Part shown: positions 60,939 to 64,000 of the stretch, piece by piece | Layout of the letters: each line of letters opens with the position of its first letter | Position numbering within the stretch: position 1 is the stretch's first letter | DNA from: Phaeobacter sp. B1627 | Lineage (GTDB): Bacteria; Pseudomonadota; Alphaproteobacteria; Rhodobacterales; Rhodobacteraceae | Direction: 5' to 3' | Length of the DNA: 64,000 nucleotides | NCBI RefSeq assembly: GCF_006265095.1 | Contig: NZ_VCNK01000011.1 | Location: 1 to 64,000, forward strand | Translations under genes and position numbers: made by a program | Notes under the pieces: model-generated | Told to the model about the DNA's origin: nothing | What the model saw: the letters and a program-made list of their open reading frames with translations, nothing else | The model's database searches: none

Positions 60939-63280
60939 TGCGGCTTCTCCGTGCTTTTGCGCCTGTTCTGTTTGTCCTGACGGCGCTGCCAGCTGTGGCA
61001 CAGGAACTGGAAGAGATCGTTCCGACAGTTCGTCTGACCGCTCCTGAAAGACTCAATCAATCCGATGAACCCGAGGCTGCAGCCCCTTTGGACACGACCT
61101 CACCGACGGTTGATCTGAGCCCCCTCTCTGCGAACCCGGTTGTGGATCCTGTTGCGGACCCCATCGGTGTTTCTGTCGATGGAGAGCTGGAAAATATCCC
61201 TCCGGCGCCCGTCCTTATTCCGCTGCGTGCCACCCGGTCGCCTTTGAACGACACGGTCAAAATCGGCGGTAGCCTACAGACGTCCGGCATATTCCGGTTC
61301 ACCGGAGAAACAGTCACAAGTGATTTCACAATCACCGTCCCTGATGTCGCCAGGATACCGACCGATCTCATTCTGTCCTTGCGCTCAAGCATTGATCTGT
61401 TGCCCGATCGGTCCCGTTTGCGGGTGTCGATCAATGGGGCCGATGCAGGTGATATCACGCTCGACAGCTTCAGCGGATTTTCCCGGTTTGTGGTGCCCGC
61501 AACGGGGTTGAAAACCGGTACGAACAAGATTCGGCTGACTGTCGAGCAGACCCATCGACTGTTTTGCGGGCCTGAGGCCTCTTTCGCCCTGTGGAGCGAA
61601 ATTGACCTGTCTCAAAGCGGCATCGAGCTCGCGGGGCGCGATGATCTGCAGGAAAATACCGCCGGATTTCTGGCCGCGATTGAGGCGCAGGTTGCCAGAA
61701 CCGGTGTGATCGAGGTCCTGACGGACTCGACACCCGATCCGAAATTGACGCGCCGGGTCCTGGAGCCGCTGCTTGCCCGTCTCTCGCGTGTGCCGCAGGT
61801 GAATGTGTCCTCCTTTTATGAGAGCCGGAGCACGCCCCCGCCTTTGGCCCGGATTGCATTTGTCAACGCGGCAACGCCTCAGGCCGGGTTCCGGCGGGGG
61901 GCCGATGGCGCGATCGTTCTTCAGGTGATCTACGGCGAGGGTCAACTGCCGGACCTGAGTGATATTCTTCCCGCAGCAGAACCCGATCCGTATCTCCCAA
62001 CCGTGGTTCCGGGCCACCCCAATACCCTGGCCTCGCTCGGAGAGCCCAATATCGTGGGCAATACCCGGTTCTTCATCAAGGATGTCGCGTTTTTTCTGCC
62101 ACAGGACTGGCTGCTCCTGGCCTCTCAAAAGGCGACATTGAACCTGAATTACGGGTTTTCTGCCGATCTGCCTGCCGGTGCGCTGCTGAATGTCAAGGCG
62201 AACGGAACATCCATCCAGTTGCTGCCGCTGGACCGCAATGGCGGCGGTATCCGACCGCCTCTGCAAATTCGATTCCTGGCCAATCTTCTGCATCCCGGTG
62301 TCAACAGCATTACCTTTGAGATGATAGCACCCGGGGATCCACCCGGATTGCCCTGCGCGCCCCGGGATACGGATCTGCTGGTTATCCTTGCCAGTAGTTC
62401 GCTGGATGTGCCGCCCTCCCCCAAGATGCGCAAGTTTGATATGTCTTCCGCGCTCTACCAGCTCGGTCCCGACAGTCTGGTGCTGCCGCCACAGTTGTTC
62501 TCCGAAGACCAAAATCAGGAAGCGACACTTGCCTTCAACGCGACGATCCGTCCGCTCAAATCCGGAAACCTGCGGCCCCGTCTGCATTTGACAAGCCTCG
62601 ACAAGATCGCGATGACGCCGTTCCGAAGCGCCGGGCTGACGCGCCAGATGATCCTGCGCACCTTGTCCCCTCCGCTGGATGCATCGCTGCTGCAGGCGAC
62701 GCGGGACAGTGCTCAGGACAATGGGCAAAGCACCGAAGCCTACAGGCTTGCACAGTCGGACAGCAGCAGAAGCGGGACCGCGAACAGCCCGGCTCCGGCC
62801 GCACGCAGCCTCGGCAGTCTCGGCGCGAGCGCGGTTCAGCAGGCCCGGAGCAAGATCACGGAGTTTATCTTCCCCGGCCAGATCAGCCTCGCGGAATGGA
62901 TGCAGCACCACGCGGGTGTCGCCATGCTGCTGCAACCCGATCCGATCCGGCCCAAAGACCTGTGGCTGATCGCAACTCCGGCAATTTCGCCCACGGATCT
63001 GGCCCGGAGCGTCAGTCTGCTGCGGCTGCAGGCGCAGGGCAACACCTTGGGTCAGGTCGCGGTTCTGAGCGCGGACGGTCGCTGGGACAGCTGGTCCGCC
63101 AATATCCGGCCCCGCCTTCTGGAGCCGCTGAGGCCGGGTAATTTTCGCACGGTGATGGGCAATTACGCATCATGGTCGCCCCTGACGTTCACCGGGTTGA
63201 TCCTGCTGGCCGCCTTGCTTTCGGTCTTTCCCGCGATCTGGTTCACTCTGATGACCAGAAGAGCAGGGAGCAAGGAATGA
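60938..63280 (+). CDS. bcsB: Cellulose synthase periplasmic subunit BcsB
   Basis: 780 residues: an N-terminal signal (MRLLRAFAPVLFVLTALPAVAQ), a long periplasmic region of carbohydrate-binding and flavodoxin-like domains (RLRVSINGADAGDITLDSFSG and VKDVAFFLPQDWLLLASQK), and a C-terminal membrane anchor (LTFTGLILLAALLSVFPAIWF) that docks on BcsA. Guides the nascent glucan across the periplasm. The start overlaps the bcsA stop (TGATG). A 21-codon upstream extension would overlap bcsA. Confidence 0.94.
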   Translation: MRLLRAFAPVLFVLTALPAVAQELEEIVPTVRLTAPERLNQSDEPEAAAPLDTTSPTVDLSPLSANPVVDPVADPIGVSVDGELENIPPAPVLIPLRATRSPLNDTVKIGGSLQTSGIFRFTGETVTSDFTITVPDVARIPTDLILSLRSSIDLLPDRSRLRVSINGADAGDITLDSFSGFSRFVVPATGLKTGTNKIRLTVEQTHRLFCGPEASFALWSEIDLSQSGIELAGRDDLQENTAGFLAAIEAQVARTGVIEVLTDSTPDPKLTRRVLEPLLARLSRVPQVNVSSFYESRSTPPPLARIAFVNAATPQAGFRRGADGAIVLQVIYGEGQLPDLSDILPAAEPDPYLPTVVPGHPNTLASLGEPNIVGNTRFFIKDVAFFLPQDWLLLASQKATLNLNYGFSADLPAGALLNVKANGTSIQLLPLDRNGGGIRPPLQIRFLANLLHPGVNSITFEMIAPGDPPGLPCAPRDTDLLVILASSSLDVPPSPKMRKFDMSSALYQLGPDSLVLPPQLFSEDQNQEATLAFNATIRPLKSGNLRPRLHLTSLDKIAMTPFRSAGLTRQMILRTLSPPLDASLLQATRDSAQDNGQSTEAYRLAQSDSSRSGTANSPAPAARSLGSLGASAVQQARSKITEFIFPGQISLAEWMQHHAGVAMLLQPDPIRPKDLWLIATPAISPTDLARSVSLLRLQAQGNTLGQVAVLSADGRWDSWSANIRPRLLEPLRPGNFRTVMGNYASWSPLTFTGLILLAALLSVFPAIWFTLMTRRAGSKE

Positions 63281-64000
63281 ACCGCAGAGACGTTCTGGCC
63301 TTGCTGAGTACGGTCCTGACCGGAGCACAGGCTCCGGCTTTTGCACAACCATTGTCAGTCCAGTCGATTGCCGGGGTGGTGTCGCCGGATCATCCGCTGC
63401 AGGCATCCTGGGAAGTCTGGAAATCGCAATATCTACAGCCGGACGGGCGGGTTGTTGACGGATATCAGGACAACGCGAGCCATTCCGAGGGGCAGGGATA
63501 CGGGCTGGCGCTGGCCGCCGCTTTTGGCGATCTTCCGGCTTTTGAGACCATCTTTCGCTGGAGCGAGGACCACCTTGCCATCCGTCCGGATGCTTTGCTG
63601 GCCTGGCGCTGGTTTCCGGACCAGACGCCCTCTGTCCCCGATACCAACAACGCCAGCGACGGCGACCTTTTCTATGCCTGGGCACTGGCGGCAATGGCCG
63701 CGCGCCACGACCGTCCGGACTTTGCCGAACGTGCGTTGCAGATTGCTCTGGATCTGGTCCGGCTTTGCGTTGTGCCGGATCCGGGCGCCGAGGGGCGCTT
63801 TCTGTTCCTGCCGGGCGCAGAGGGGTTCAAGCGCGACGGCAGCTATATCATCAACCCATCCTACTACATGCCGCGCGCCATGCGCGAACTTGCCGTCATG
63901 ACCGGCGTAGACGCCCTGGCCCAGGCCGCAGATGATTCCGATTTGCTCTTTATGGCGATTGCCGAGGCCGGGATGGTGCCAGACTGGATCGAGGTTGGCC
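63277..64000 (+). CDS. bcsZ: Endo-beta-1,4-glucanase BcsZ (GH8), partial at right edge
   Basis: Glycoside hydrolase family 8 cellulase of the cellulose operon, cut by the window end after 241 codons. A Tat-like or Sec-type signal (MNRRDVLALLSTVLTGAQAPAFA) precedes the catalytic region SHSEGQGYGLALAAAF, whose Glu is the proton donor, and NNASDGDLFYAWALA with the Asp base region. It starts on an ATGA overlap with bcsB. It trims glucan during secretion in homologous systems. Confidence 0.92.
   Translation, partial: MNRRDVLALLSTVLTGAQAPAFAQPLSVQSIAGVVSPDHPLQASWEVWKSQYLQPDGRVVDGYQDNASHSEGQGYGLALAAAFGDLPAFETIFRWSEDHLAIRPDALLAWRWFPDQTPSVPDTNNASDGDLFYAWALAAMAARHDRPDFAERALQIALDLVRLCVVPDPGAEGRFLFLPGAEGFKRDGSYIINPSYYMPRAMRELAVMTGVDALAQAADDSDLLFMAIAEAGMVPDWIEVG

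Noticed and set aside
59700-61001. 433-residue minus-strand frame opposite bcsA
   Set aside because: Shadow of bcsA; no ribosome site and composition typical of antisense reading.

Overview
The window looks like a chromosomal segment from an alphaproteobacterium of the Rhodobacterales (Roseobacter-type Rhodobacteraceae). It has high GC, a cytochrome bc1 operon (petABC) with orphan PetP/PetR regulators, an alphaproteobacterial bcsN-A-B-Z cellulose operon, a GlxA-type regulator beside CoA-linked genes, and a perfect CtrA-type box. The family placement is inferred from gene content and protein style, not from a database search.

Layout. 0.2-16 kb is housekeeping: a complex-I-associated (NDUFA9-type) dehydrogenase, uppP, gltD / a GFA protein / gltB, mtgA, a GST, queG, a hydantoinase-type protein, msrB-msrA, an EamA exporter and HU. 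16-20.7 kb holds an adenine-salvage pair (AMP nucleosidase and adenine deaminase) and a GlxA-family regulator. 20.8-25.1 kb is a four-gene CoA operon (acyl-CoA dehydrogenase, Rdx/SelW-like protein, ADP-forming acyl-CoA synthetase, CaiD-like hydratase), probably for carnitine or gamma-butyrobetaine. 26.3-31.6 kb is one leftward gene train: petP, petR, HDAC-like amidohydrolase, xseB, ispA, dxs. 31.7-37 kb carries ilvE, an EamA exporter, a divergent CDF/MerR metal-efflux pair, an AEC transporter and aroC. 37.3-40.7 kb is a TPP-riboswitch-controlled thiBPQ transporter. 41.6-44.4 kb is petABC. 44.5-47.2 kb is a CPT-family kinase, mtaB and dapF, followed by tRNA-Lys(TTT).

The accessory part is 47.6-52.8 kb, directly downstream of tRNA-Lys. 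It is a decayed defence-type island. A hypothetical gene is fused to a remnant of a helicase/restriction-endonuclease gene. That remnant is split by a 3,808-bp IS66-like element (48279..52086) with 13-bp GTAA-type inverted repeats and a perfect 8-bp target duplication. The element carries tnpA and tnpB but no recognisable tnpC transposase. A translationally coupled AAA+ ATPase gene sits where tnpC would be expected, followed by a small membrane protein and broken helicase and YgjP-type metallopeptidase genes. This is the most unusual structure in the window. An IS3 remnant closes the island.

52.9-64 kb is a signalling and surface region: a CHASE-like histidine kinase with a single-domain response regulator, a membrane chemoreceptor with a small exported protein, and the cellulose operon bcsN-bcsA-bcsB-bcsZ, which runs off the right edge. 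A TTAA-N7-TTAAC CtrA-type box lies in the divergent spacer between the chemoreceptor and cellulose operons.
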